Positions 27,533 through 36,510 of a stretch of 64,000 nt of DNA are shown here, one piece after another. A program made the translations under genes and the position numbers. Origin of the DNA: Gemmatimonadaceae bacterium (GTDB taxonomy: Bacteria > Gemmatimonadota > Gemmatimonadetes > Gemmatimonadales > Gemmatimonadaceae). The first letter of the stretch is position 1. Every line of letters begins with the position of its first letter. A model generated the notes under the pieces. The model did no database searches. It was not told where the DNA came from and was given only the letters and a program-made list of their open reading frames with translations. The stretch lies in contig JABAQJ010000008.1 in the NCBI GenBank assembly GCA_019186945.1, forward strand, positions 124,001-188,000, given 5' to 3'.

Positions 27533-27931
27533 ATGACGAGCGCAACCGGAACCTTCGAGGTCAAACTGGTCCCCGAGGCCAACCTTGCCGCGGGGGAGGG
27601 CCCTGCCCTTGGCCGCATGTCGCTCACGAAGGTCTGGCACGGCGATCTCGAAGCCACGAGTTCGGGGACGATGCTTACCGCCAGCTCCAACGAAAGGAAC
27701 TCGGCGGCCTACGTGGCGGCCGAACGAGTCACCGGCGCACTGAACGGGCGGCGGGGTACGTTCGCGCTCGCGCACATGGGGATCATGAACCGCGGTGTGC
27801 CTTCGCTGACGATCACAGTCGTTCCGGACTCGGGAACCGGCGAGCTGTCCGGACTTTCCGGAACGCTCCGGATCGAGATCGAGAACGGCCGGCACTCGTA
27901 CGAGTTCGAGTTCGCGCTGCCGCCAGCCTGA
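27533..27931 (+). CDS. DUF3224 family protein
   Basis: Starting at the ATG 27533 this gives 132 residues with the DUF3224 pattern. It has GTFEVKLVPE near the start, SLTKVWHGDLEATSSGTML, YVAAERVTGALNGRRGTFAL, then SLTITVVPDSGTGELSGLSG and RHSYEFEFALP at the end. The family is a small cytoplasmic beta-barrel of unknown function, often found near regulators. The longer frame starting at 26990 runs through the intergenic region and is not supported. It is divergent from the marR-like gene and 58 bp upstream of the antiporter gene, so the two may be co-transcribed. Confidence 0.85.
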   Translation: MTSATGTFEVKLVPEANLAAGEGPALGRMSLTKVWHGDLEATSSGTMLTASSNERNSAAYVAAERVTGALNGRRGTFALAHMGIMNRGVPSLTITVVPDSGTGELSGLSGTLRIEIENGRHSYEFEFALPPA

Positions 27932-27989
27932 TTCCTGGCAGCGGCTACTTCACGTAGTCGCAAGAGCACCTCCACCGAGGAGATCGTCT

Positions 27990-29708
27990 GTGCAGCCCAG
28001 CGTGACCCTGGTTTCTACGCTCGCCGCTGCGCTCGGACTCGCATTGATCTTCGGGTTCGTGGCGGCTCGGCTCAAGCTGCCACCGATCGTCGGCTATCTG
28101 GTGGCCGGGATAGTAATCGGTCCGGCAACGCCGGGGTTCGATGCCGACGTCGGACTAGCATCGCAGCTGGCGGAGATCGGCGCCATCCTGCTCATGTTCG
28201 GGGTTGGCCTGCACTTCTCGGTCGCCGATTTGCTGAACGTCCGTCGCATGGCGCTGCCGGGCGCAATCGTGCAGATCCTTTTCTCCTCCTCGCTTGGCGT
28301 CGGTGTCGCATTGCTCTGGGGGTGGGGCGCCGGCGCCGGAATCGTCTTCGGCTTGTCGCTATCCGTGGCCAGTACGGTCGTCCTCGTCCGCGCTCTGGAG
28401 GATCAAGGCGTTCTCGAATCCGTCAACGGAAGGATCGCTGTCGGGTGGCTGGTCGTGGAGGATCTGGCAACGGTGCTGGCTCTCGTGCTCCTGCCCGCGC
28501 TGGCAGACTCGCTTGGCTTCGCCGGGAACGGTGCCGATGCACGCGGGATCTGGCTCGGGCTGGGCAAGGCGATGGGGCGCGTCGCCGTCTTCATCGCTCT
28601 GATGATGGTCATCGGTCGACGCCTTTTCCCCTGGATGCTCTGGCAGGTGGCGCGGACGGGATCGCGCGAACTGTTCACACTTTGCGTGATCGCCGCGGCA
28701 GTCGGGATAGCCCACGGTTCTGCGCACTTCTTCGGCGTCTCTTTCGCTCTGGGTGCGTTTTTCGCCGGCATGGTTCTGCGCGAGTCTGCACTCAGCTACC
28801 GCGCGGCGGGTGAGTCCCTGCCTCTGCGCGATGCGTTCTCCGTCCTCTTCTTCGTCTCGGTCGGAATGCTGTTCGATCCGGCCATCCTCATCGAGCAGCC
28901 GCTCAGAGTACTGACTGTCGGTGCGATCGTGATGTTGGGGAAATCGCTGGCCGCATTCACAATCGTCCTCCTGTTCAGGTACCCGCTCAACACAGCACTC
29001 ACCGTATCCGCCAGCCTGGCTCAAATTGGCGAGTTCTCCTTCATTCTTGCTGGCCTGGGCGTGTCGTTAGGTCTGCTGCCGGAGGCCGGACAGAATCTGG
29101 TGCTGGCGGCGGCGTTGTTCTCGATCGCGCTCAACCCGCTGGTGTTTCGAAGCGTGGAACCCATGCAGAACTGGATCCGCAAACGGTCGGAGCTGGCGAG
29201 CGCGCTGGAGCGCCGTGACGACCCGCTTGCCGAACTTCCATCCACGGTGAGTCAGGAGCGTCTGACCGGGCACACGCTACTGGCGGGGTACGGGCTGGTA
29301 GGTCGCCGGATTGCCGAGGCGCTGGCCGGTAACGGCCTCTCGTTCGTCGTGGCCGAGCAGAATCGCGAACTGGTGGAACGCCTGCGGGCACGCGGCTGGC
29401 TGGCCGTCTCCGGAGATGCGTCGGATCCCGCCGTCCTGATTCAGGGGCACGTGGTGAGGGCCCGGATGCTCGTCATCGCCACGCCAGACGCGTTTCGTGC
29501 ACGACAGATGATCGAGACGGCACGTATCCTGAATCCCGGCATCGAGATCGTGGTCCGAACGCACAGCGAGGAGGGGGCGTCGCTGCTGGCGAAGGAGAAG
29601 ATGGCCCGCGTGTTTGTCGGCGAGCACGAACTCGCGAAGGGGATGATCGATCATGTCCTCGGCAGGCTGAAGGAGACCGTGTCGGCAGGCCGGCATCCCG
29701 ACGCCTAG
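27990..29708 (+). CDS. KefB/CPA2-type cation:proton antiporter with TrkA-N domain
   Basis: The start is a GTG with GAGGAG 7 bases upstream. The first 380 or so residues are hydrophobic, with about 12 membrane segments including VGYLVAGIVIGPATPGF and ASLAQIGEFSFILAGLG, the CPA2 signature regions. After a linker comes a Rossmann-type TrkA-N domain with HTLLAGYGLVGRRIAEAL and an acidic end of the second strand. Members exchange K+ (or Na+) for protons and are gated by nucleotide or thiol ligands bound at the TrkA-N domain. The length (572) is usual for YbaL/KefB-like proteins. One CGTTAGG word is at 29065. Confidence 0.92.
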   Translation: MQPSVTLVSTLAAALGLALIFGFVAARLKLPPIVGYLVAGIVIGPATPGFDADVGLASQLAEIGAILLMFGVGLHFSVADLLNVRRMALPGAIVQILFSSSLGVGVALLWGWGAGAGIVFGLSLSVASTVVLVRALEDQGVLESVNGRIAVGWLVVEDLATVLALVLLPALADSLGFAGNGADARGIWLGLGKAMGRVAVFIALMMVIGRRLFPWMLWQVARTGSRELFTLCVIAAAVGIAHGSAHFFGVSFALGAFFAGMVLRESALSYRAAGESLPLRDAFSVLFFVSVGMLFDPAILIEQPLRVLTVGAIVMLGKSLAAFTIVLLFRYPLNTALTVSASLAQIGEFSFILAGLGVSLGLLPEAGQNLVLAAALFSIALNPLVFRSVEPMQNWIRKRSELASALERRDDPLAELPSTVSQERLTGHTLLAGYGLVGRRIAEALAGNGLSFVVAEQNRELVERLRARGWLAVSGDASDPAVLIQGHVVRARMLVIATPDAFRARQMIETARILNPGIEIVVRTHSEEGASLLAKEKMARVFVGEHELAKGMIDHVLGRLKETVSAGRHPDA

Positions 29709-29782
29709 CCACCTCCCGTGCGGTTCCGTCTTGCCAGCGGGGCTCCGGTCGCCATCATTCTCGCGTACCCTGCCGGCGTTTT

Positions 29783-31921
29783 GTGCGTCAGGTGGGGAGG
29801 TTCGTTGCGTCCCAAGCGCGGTTCGATGCATCCCGCCATTCATTTCGTGCCGTGAAGCGCCACATCCGCCGTTTTCGAGACGTCACCGCCGAACTGGGCT
29901 GGGGGGACGTCGTGGCGTTTGCGTGGACGGCGCTGTTCTTCGGGTGGCTGATCTTCGATTGGTTCGGGCAGGAGTGGGCAACCGCCATCGACTTCGTCCT
30001 CTTCGCTCCGCTCGGGCTTGCCGTCGGCCTTCTTCAGCTGCACGTCGCCAATCGCGTCGAGGATCGACGCGAACGACTTGCATGGCGGCTGCTGGCCGCG
30101 GCCGCGTTCGCACGTTTCGTCTCGGGGTCTGTCTGGGGTTTTGCCGTCTCCATTACCGGTGGTGGAGGCAGCCCACCCTGGATGATCGTACTGGCCTGCG
30201 CGTATCTGGTGTTCGGGATCGCGGGTCTGATAACCTTTCCCGGAGTCCGGTGGCGGCCGATTGACCGCCGTCGCTATCACATCGACGCTGCCATCGTGCT
30301 CATCGGCAGCCTTCTCGTCGTCTGGTTCTTCGCGTTAGGTCCGTTCTTCCGCACGACCGGGGAATCGATGGCGCGCTTGCAGGACTACATCTACACGATC
30401 GGCGACTCCGTCACGGTGGTGCTGGCCGCCGGGTTGTACTTGCGATGCGGAACGGTGATGATGCGCACGGTCAGCGTCGTCCTGCTGTTGGCGTTCACGT
30501 TGCAGGTCTTTCCGGACGTCGTACTGTACTCGGGAGTGGAGCTCCATACGTACCACGCCGGTGACGCCATTGCCGGCGTCTGGTACGCGGTGTGGGCGCT
30601 GAAGTGGATCTCGGCACGGTACGCCTTCGCGCAGGTTCGCCATCCGCATGCCGAGTCGCGACGGCTGATGGACACCTACCACAGCGGCATCATGCCGCAC
30701 CTGTTCCTGTATGCCGCCGCGCTCGTTCTCCTGCACCAGCTTCTCACGGGAAATCGGCTGGATAGCGCCCTATTCGTGATCGGCAGCGCCTCGCTCGCCG
30801 GTTTGCTGGTGGCGCGCCACGCCGTCGAATTGCGAGAGCGCGATCGGTTGCTCGCGATGCAGCTGGCTGAAGAAGGCTGGTATCGAGCGCTGTTGCACCA
30901 CGCCTGGGATCTCGTCGTCCTTCTGGACAGGGACGGGAGGGCCACGTACGTGAGTCCGTCGACCACACGCCTCCTGGGCGATGCCGTCGACCTGTCGGGA
31001 CCGTGGGGCCTGCTGGAGGCCGCGCACCCGGACGATGCAGCGCGCCTCCGTGCCGAGCTCCGAGGATCCGCTCTGCGATCGGCCTCCGTGACTCTCGCGT
31101 GCCGGATGCGCGATGCGGCTGGCGGATGGCGCCACCTCTCGCTCCAGCTGCACGACCTCACAGGAAACCCGCTGGTGGGAGCGATCGTCGTCAGTGGCCA
31201 TGACCAGACGAAGGAAGTCCGCCTCGCACAACGCCTGCACGAATCGCGAGAGGTGGAAGCGTTAGGCACGTTCGCCAGCGGCCTCGCGCACGACCTCAAC
31301 AATATCCTGACCGTCATCGGCTCCCATGTCGACCTGTTGCGATCGGAGCCGATGGCGCGGTCGCAGGCGGCGGACCTGCGCGCGATTAGCGCCGCCACCA
31401 TTCGCGCCGCGTCACTTACCCGCGGCCTCCTCGCGCTCAGCAGACGCAAGTCGGCGACCCGTCGTCCCGTGGACGTGGCCGTGCTTGTGCGCGAGCGGCT
31501 CGATGCCCAGCGGTCGACGGGCGAGTGGCCGGTAACCCTGCTCGGCGATTCGCGCATCGTTCACGCCGACCCGCTCGCGCTTGGGCAAGTCGTCGATTGC
31601 ATCCTCAATGACGTGACTTTCGAGCGGCGCGAGGGAGCGTTGACCATGGTCACTCACGTGGTCGATGCGAACGACGCCAGCGTCCTCGATATCGATCCCG
31701 GCACGTACATCGTGCTCCATGTAGGAGGCGGCGCCACCGACGGCGATGCGCCCGATCTGCCACACATCCCGACGGCTGGCGCCGAATGGGATGCGTCACC
31801 CGACGACCTCGGGATGCTGGTGGCACTCACCGCCGTTCGGGAAGTCGGCGGCACCCTCACGATCGAGGGACGTGGCGAGCGTCGCCATGTCGCCGTGTAC
31901 CTGCCCTCGGCCGCCGCCTGA
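29783..31921 (+). CDS. Membrane PAS sensor histidine kinase with degenerate ATPase domain
   Basis: Up to 712 residues; a GTG at 29852 is an alternative start. The N-terminal half has about eight membrane segments, followed by a PAS domain near 370-480 and a HisKA domain with ASGLAHDLNNILTV (His503). The C-terminal ATPase region keeps an N-box-like CILNDV. However, the usual DxGxG is VGGGATD and the GTGLGL lid motif is replaced by DDLGMLVAL, so ATP binding is doubtful. It resembles the next protein along its whole membrane part (compare LITFPGVRWRPIDRRRYHID here with FLTFPANPRFTWRDRRVRLD). Its TGA overlaps the next ATG, so the pair is translated together. Confidence 0.8.
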   Translation: MRQVGRFVASQARFDASRHSFRAVKRHIRRFRDVTAELGWGDVVAFAWTALFFGWLIFDWFGQEWATAIDFVLFAPLGLAVGLLQLHVANRVEDRRERLAWRLLAAAAFARFVSGSVWGFAVSITGGGGSPPWMIVLACAYLVFGIAGLITFPGVRWRPIDRRRYHIDAAIVLIGSLLVVWFFALGPFFRTTGESMARLQDYIYTIGDSVTVVLAAGLYLRCGTVMMRTVSVVLLLAFTLQVFPDVVLYSGVELHTYHAGDAIAGVWYAVWALKWISARYAFAQVRHPHAESRRLMDTYHSGIMPHLFLYAAALVLLHQLLTGNRLDSALFVIGSASLAGLLVARHAVELRERDRLLAMQLAEEGWYRALLHHAWDLVVLLDRDGRATYVSPSTTRLLGDAVDLSGPWGLLEAAHPDDAARLRAELRGSALRSASVTLACRMRDAAGGWRHLSLQLHDLTGNPLVGAIVVSGHDQTKEVRLAQRLHESREVEALGTFASGLAHDLNNILTVIGSHVDLLRSEPMARSQAADLRAISAATIRAASLTRGLLALSRRKSATRRPVDVAVLVRERLDAQRSTGEWPVTLLGDSRIVHADPLALGQVVDCILNDVTFERREGALTMVTHVVDANDASVLDIDPGTYIVLHVGGGATDGDAPDLPHIPTAGAEWDASPDDLGMLVALTAVREVGGTLTIEGRGERRHVAVYLPSAAA

Positions 31922-34425
31922 TGAGCGACGCGTTGCTGCTGCCGGCTAACCGCCGAGTGTCCCGATGGCTCCGCTATCGGCACGAATGGCTGACTGGCGC
32001 CTATATCCTGCTCTACTTCCTTGCGCTGTACCTTGCCGCAACCGCGGGCGAGCTGTGGGCGACCGTCGCCAACCTGGGCTACTTCCCGATGGGCGCGATC
32101 ACCATCTGGGCGCAGGCGCGGCTCGCGAGGGATTCGGGTCTGCACTTGCGAACCAGAAGAGCCTGGGCTCTTCTGGCCGCCGCCTCAGCCGCGACCTGGA
32201 TTGGAGGGATCGCCTGGACGGTGTGGCTATCGGATCACCCCGGCGCTTTCACGCCACTGTGGTCGGACACACTCGATGCGGTCTACATCCCGCTCGCCAT
32301 CGCCGGGTTCCTGACGTTCCCGGCGAATCCACGCTTTACGTGGCGCGACCGACGTGTGCGGCTCGACGCCCTTCTCATCGCGTTAGGCGGCATTGGGCTG
32401 TCGTGGTCGTTCGGCCTGCGCCCACTGTTCGAGGCGCCGACCGAACCGGACTTCGTCATCCAGTTGGTTACGGTGCTCGGAGACTGGACGGTGGTTCTGG
32501 CGGCCTCGATCGCCTATCTGCGGGCGGCCTGTGTGGTCACGAGACGCGCGGTGGCGATAGCGTTCGCTGCCCACGTCTTTTTCATCCTGAGCGACTTCTT
32601 CTGGATCTTTCGGCAGGACACTTACGCTCCGGGCCACTGGGTGGACGCCGTCTGGTTTTCCGCCTGGATCCTGCGGTGGGTGGCTGCACGTTATGCGACC
32701 CACGCAGCCCGCCGCGACGAATCGGTCGACGGCATGTTTGCCTATCGGAGTGGCATCGCACCAACGGCGTTCGTTGCCGGCGCCTACTCGCTCCTGGTTT
32801 ACGTCGTGCTCATCGGCGATTCGAGCGACGCGGTCAGTATCGCCCTCGGAACCGCCGCCATGACCACGCTCCTGCTCGTCAGGCAGCGGGTCGAACTGGC
32901 CGAGAACCTGCGGCTATCGCATGTCACGGCTATCCAGGCGGCGCGTTTCCGCTCCCTGGTAACCTATGCATCCGATTTCGTTCTTCTGGTCGACGGCCGC
33001 TACGAGGTCGTCTACGCCAGTCCATCGGCGGATCGGGCTGGCATTGCGTCGGTCGGCTGCTCGTTTCCTGACCTGATCCACCCGGACGACCAGGAAGCCG
33101 TTCTAGCGTGGTTCGATGGCCGCTCATCGCTCCTCACGGGTGCTCCGCGTCGCTGTCGCTTCCGCGGTTCGTCCGCCAGGTGGGTGGACGTGGAACTTCG
33201 GGCACAGGATCTAAGGAGCGATCCGCACGTCCGGGGCTTCGTCGTGAACGGACGCGACATCACGGATGAAGTTGCCCTCGAGAGTCGCGTGCGGCACGCA
33301 CAGAAACTCGCTGCCCTGCACGACATGGCTGGACGCATCGCCCACGCCTTCAACAACGCGCTCGCCAGCATCCAGGGCCACGCCGAACTCCTGGCCCAGG
33401 ACGCTCCGGTGTCGGGCACGATCAAGGACGACGTGGATGCCATACGCGCCGCTGCCGAGCGCGGATCGGGCATCACGCGACAGCTCCTCGGCTTCAGTGG
33501 GCGTCACGTGATCCAGGCCGTGCCGCTCGACCCGGCTCGGGTGACCACGGACCTCGTGCCCATGCTCGAGCGTCTGGTACCAGCCAACGTCTCTCTGGCC
33601 GTGGACATTGACGACGATGCGGGCACTGTCCTCTTCGACCGGGCGCAATTCGAGCAGGTGCTGGTGAACCTCGTTGCCAACGCTGGCGACGCGATGACCG
33701 ATGGAGGCAAGATATGCGTGTCCGTTGCGCCGACGCAGTCGCAAGGGGATCCGGACAGCGCAGGGGACGCATGCTGGGTGCGCATTCGCGTCTCCGATGC
33801 GGGTCGGGGGATTCCCCGGGAGACTCTGGCGAGGATCTTCGAGCCATTCTTTTCGACGAAGCAGCCGGGTCGTGGTACAGGCCTGGGGCTGGCGATGGTG
33901 AAGGCCATAGTCTCTCGTGCAGGCGGAACCGTTGGTGTGGAGAGCGAACCTGGCCGAGGGACGACGTTCTCGATCCTGGTGCCGACCACGGAGCGCCCTG
34001 AACTCCAGGCGATGGACACAACTCCGGAGGATTCGCATGTGCCGTCTGGAGGCGTGGTGCTACTGGTAGACGACGATGCCGCGGTGCGCCGGGCGAGCAA
34101 GCGAATGCTGGAGAGAGCCGGATACACCGTGGTCGAAGCGTCAGGCGGCGCAATGGCGATTGACTTCGCGAGGCGCGGGGATCTGCGTCTTGACCTGCTG
34201 CTGACCGATCTGATGATGCCGGGTGTGTCCGGGCGCGACGTGATCGCCGCATTCCGCCAGCTGCGCCCACGGCTGCCGATCGTTTGCGTGACCGGCTTTG
34301 CCGCAGAGAGCGATGCCGCACCTCTGGCTCCCGAAGTCCACGCCATCGTCGCCAAGCCGTTCACGGCGGCGGCGCTCGTCCACGCCGTCGCCAGCGCGAT
34401 GTCCAAAACGTCCGCAGCTGCCTGA
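31921..34425 (+). CDS. Hybrid histidine kinase: membrane sensor, PAS, HisKA, ATPase, receiver
   Basis: The ATG at 31921 overlaps the upstream stop (TGATG). The 834-residue protein has about eight N-terminal membrane segments, a PAS domain near 335-455, and HisKA with GRIAHAFNNALASIQGH (His475). The ATPase domain is complete: NLVANAGDAM, VSDAGRGIPR and GRGTGLGLAMVKAI. The C-terminal receiver has VVLLVDDDAAVRR and the phospho-acceptor Asp763 in LLTDLMMPGVSG. It is catalytically complete, unlike its upstream paralogue, so the two may work as a pair in which the upstream protein senses or phosphorelays. Target regulator unknown; no DNA-binding partner is adjacent. Confidence 0.9.
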   Translation: MSDALLLPANRRVSRWLRYRHEWLTGAYILLYFLALYLAATAGELWATVANLGYFPMGAITIWAQARLARDSGLHLRTRRAWALLAAASAATWIGGIAWTVWLSDHPGAFTPLWSDTLDAVYIPLAIAGFLTFPANPRFTWRDRRVRLDALLIALGGIGLSWSFGLRPLFEAPTEPDFVIQLVTVLGDWTVVLAASIAYLRAACVVTRRAVAIAFAAHVFFILSDFFWIFRQDTYAPGHWVDAVWFSAWILRWVAARYATHAARRDESVDGMFAYRSGIAPTAFVAGAYSLLVYVVLIGDSSDAVSIALGTAAMTTLLLVRQRVELAENLRLSHVTAIQAARFRSLVTYASDFVLLVDGRYEVVYASPSADRAGIASVGCSFPDLIHPDDQEAVLAWFDGRSSLLTGAPRRCRFRGSSARWVDVELRAQDLRSDPHVRGFVVNGRDITDEVALESRVRHAQKLAALHDMAGRIAHAFNNALASIQGHAELLAQDAPVSGTIKDDVDAIRAAAERGSGITRQLLGFSGRHVIQAVPLDPARVTTDLVPMLERLVPANVSLAVDIDDDAGTVLFDRAQFEQVLVNLVANAGDAMTDGGKICVSVAPTQSQGDPDSAGDACWVRIRVSDAGRGIPRETLARIFEPFFSTKQPGRGTGLGLAMVKAIVSRAGGTVGVESEPGRGTTFSILVPTTERPELQAMDTTPEDSHVPSGGVVLLVDDDAAVRRASKRMLERAGYTVVEASGGAMAIDFARRGDLRLDLLLTDLMMPGVSGRDVIAAFRQLRPRLPIVCVTGFAAESDAAPLAPEVHAIVAKPFTAAALVHAVASAMSKTSAAA

Positions 34426-34501
34426 CGAGGCCGGCCTCGGGAGCGGTCCGCGGAGCTGGTGCGTATCACTCATCAGCTGCACCAATCATCGAGGATTCGC
34501 C

Positions 34502-36175
34502 ATGCGTCAATTCGTTCGACTCGGAGTCGCCCTGACCGCCATGTCGGCGGCGTGCCAGCCGTCCGCGGACAGGAAGGGCGGGGCCGGGGAGCCCGTCCCG
34601 GCAGACGCTCTCGCCGTGATCGACACGGCGACGCTCATGCGCCATATCCGCGTCCTGGCCTCCGACTCGCTCTTGGGTCGCCTGCCCGGCTCACCCGGCG
34701 AGGAGAAGACCGTTGCGTACCTCGAATCGGAGTTCAAGGAGCTCGGGCTGGCGCCCGGGAACACGGACGGCACCTACATCCAGAAAGTCCCTCTTGTCGG
34801 GATCACCGTGAAGGGCGCGCCTCCGCTGGTGTTCGCGAAGGGTGGATCGCGGCGAACGCTCCGGTGGCGCGACGACTACGTCGCATGGACCAAGCACGTG
34901 GCCCCAACAGCGTCACTCTCCAATTCCGAGCTGGTGTTCGTGGGCTACGGAACCGAGGCGCCCGAGTTCGACTGGGACGACTTCAAGGGCACGGACGTCG
35001 CCGGCAAGACCCTCGTCATGTTGGTGAACGATCCGCCGCTTGCGGATACGACGCAGTTCGGCGGCAGCCGGATGACGTACTACGGTCGCTGGACGTACAA
35101 GTACGAGCAGGGGATGCGCCACAAGGCAGCCGGCGTCCTCTTGATCCACGAGACCGAACCCGCCGGGTATCCGTTCGCCGTGGTACAGGGCAAAACAGCC
35201 GAACAATTCGACCTGGTGACCCCGGACAAGAACATGGGGCGGAGCGACGTCGAAGGATGGATCACGCTCGATCAGGCCGAGGCATTGTTCGTGATGGCCG
35301 GCCAGGACTTCGAGGCACTCAAGGCCAGCGCCGCCACGCGGGAGTTCAAGCCGGTCGCGTTAGGCGTGACCGCGACCGTTCGCCTCTCCAACGCGTTGCG
35401 CACCATCGACTCCCGCAATGTCGTTGCCAGGCTTGAAGGGAGTGACCCTGTGCTCCGGGACGAGTACGTCGTGTATACCGCGCACTGGGATCACTTCGGG
35501 ATCAGCGACCCGGTAAACGGCGACTCGATTTACAACGGCGCCGAAGACAACGCGAGTGGAACCGCGGGGCTGCTGGCGGTCGCCAAGGCGTTCGTAACGA
35601 TGAAGACGCCCCCCAAACGATCGATCCTGTTTCTGTCCGTGACGGCAGAAGAGCAGGGACTGCTGGGCTCGCAATACTACAGCGTCACGCCCATCCATCC
35701 GCTCGCCAAGACCGTCGCGAACATCAACATGGACGGTCTCAACATGTGGGGGCCGACGAAGGATCTCACCGTCATCGGACTGGGCGCGTCCGACCTGGAC
35801 GACTACGCCGCCGCCGCTGCGTCGGAGCAGGGCCGTACGCTGCGGCCGGACGCGGAGCCGGAGAAGGGTTTCTACTACCGCTCCGATCACTTCAATTTTG
35901 CCAAACAGGGGGTGCCCGCGTTCGATCCCGCGCCTGGTGTGGAGTTCGCAGGGAAACCTGACGGGTACGGAATGCAGAAGCGGGACGATTACACCACAAA
36001 TGCGTACCACAAGCCCGCGGACGACATCAAACCCGACTGGGATCTTACGGGTGCCGTCGACGATTTGAGGCTGTTCGTCGTGATGGGGTATCGGGTGGCG
36101 AATGCGGCGGCGATGCCGCAGTGGCGGCCTGGCAACGAGTTTCGCTCCGCGAGGGACGCCCAGTTGAAGCAGTAG
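34502..36175 (+). CDS. M28-family lipoprotein aminopeptidase with PA-like insert
   Basis: The ATG at 34502 is used because it starts a lipoprotein signal ending in SAACQ; the 34298 frame lies inside the hybrid kinase. The 557-residue protein has a protease-associated insert (about 150-300) and the M28 two-zinc core: YTAHWDHFGI, YNGAEDNASGTAGLLAVAK, TAEEQGLLGSQYY, NINMDGLNMWG and YRSDHFNFAKQGVPAF. All five motif regions expected for metal binding and the catalytic Glu are present, so it should be active. It probably trims N-terminal residues of peptides in the periplasm or at the surface. One CGTTAGGC word is at 35358. Confidence 0.92.
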   Translation: MRQFVRLGVALTAMSAACQPSADRKGGAGEPVPADALAVIDTATLMRHIRVLASDSLLGRLPGSPGEEKTVAYLESEFKELGLAPGNTDGTYIQKVPLVGITVKGAPPLVFAKGGSRRTLRWRDDYVAWTKHVAPTASLSNSELVFVGYGTEAPEFDWDDFKGTDVAGKTLVMLVNDPPLADTTQFGGSRMTYYGRWTYKYEQGMRHKAAGVLLIHETEPAGYPFAVVQGKTAEQFDLVTPDKNMGRSDVEGWITLDQAEALFVMAGQDFEALKASAATREFKPVALGVTATVRLSNALRTIDSRNVVARLEGSDPVLRDEYVVYTAHWDHFGISDPVNGDSIYNGAEDNASGTAGLLAVAKAFVTMKTPPKRSILFLSVTAEEQGLLGSQYYSVTPIHPLAKTVANINMDGLNMWGPTKDLTVIGLGASDLDDYAAAAASEQGRTLRPDAEPEKGFYYRSDHFNFAKQGVPAFDPAPGVEFAGKPDGYGMQKRDDYTTNAYHKPADDIKPDWDLTGAVDDLRLFVVMGYRVANAAAMPQWRPGNEFRSARDAQLKQ

Positions 36176-36232
36176 GTTGCACAGCGTCGGCGCCGGCGTT
36201 GGGTCAGTGGCCCACTACGCCGGAGTACTTCC

Positions 36233-36260
36233 TTGATCTTCGGAATCGCGCCGCTATACT
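36233..36260 (+). promoter_or_regulatory. Candidate promoter for the cobalamin riboswitch operon
   Basis: TTGATC (36233-36238) and TATACT (36255-36260) are separated by 16 bp. Transcription would start near 36267, just before the riboswitch aptamer. Confidence 0.6.
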
Positions 36261-36279
36261 CGCTGGCTAACGAATGGAC

Positions 36280-36412
36280 GTTCGGGCCACGGAAACCGGT
36301 GCAAGTCCGGTGCGGCCCCGCCACTGTGACGGGCAAGGACGGACGGTCAGGACCACTGGCGAGAGCCGGGAAGGCCTGAGCGAGAGCCCGTAGCCAGGAG
36401 ACGACCCGGATG
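36280..36412 (+). promoter_or_regulatory. Cobalamin (adenosylcobalamin-type) riboswitch aptamer
   Basis: The conserved elements are in order: CGGAAACCGGTGCAAGTCCG (36291-36310), the B12-box GCCACTG (36320-36326), a GAGAGCCGGGAAGGC hairpin region, and AGCCAGGAGAC (36392-36402). It lies upstream of a BtuF-BtuC-BtuD-type uptake operon, the expected target. Binding of a cobalamin should lower expression of the transporter. Confidence 0.95.
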
Positions 36413-36463
36413 TTCGGCCACAAGCAGCGCCTCGGGGGAGGGCTGGTGGCGGCGCGCGCCAAC

Positions 36464-36505
36464 GAGCGTGTCGCACGTCGCACGCTCCGTCCCGGCAATG
36501 GGAGC
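36464..36505 (+). promoter_or_regulatory. Probable riboswitch expression platform (alternative hairpins over the RBS)
   Basis: GAGCGTG (36464-36470) can pair with CACGCTC (36481-36487). Alternatively GCTCC (36484-36488) can pair with GGAGC (36501-36505), which is the ribosome binding site in front of the GTG at 36511. The two helices share bases 36484-36487 and cannot form together. This suggests control of translation rather than of termination; no U-tract terminator is seen here. Confidence 0.5.
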
Positions 36506-36510
36506 GGTCC

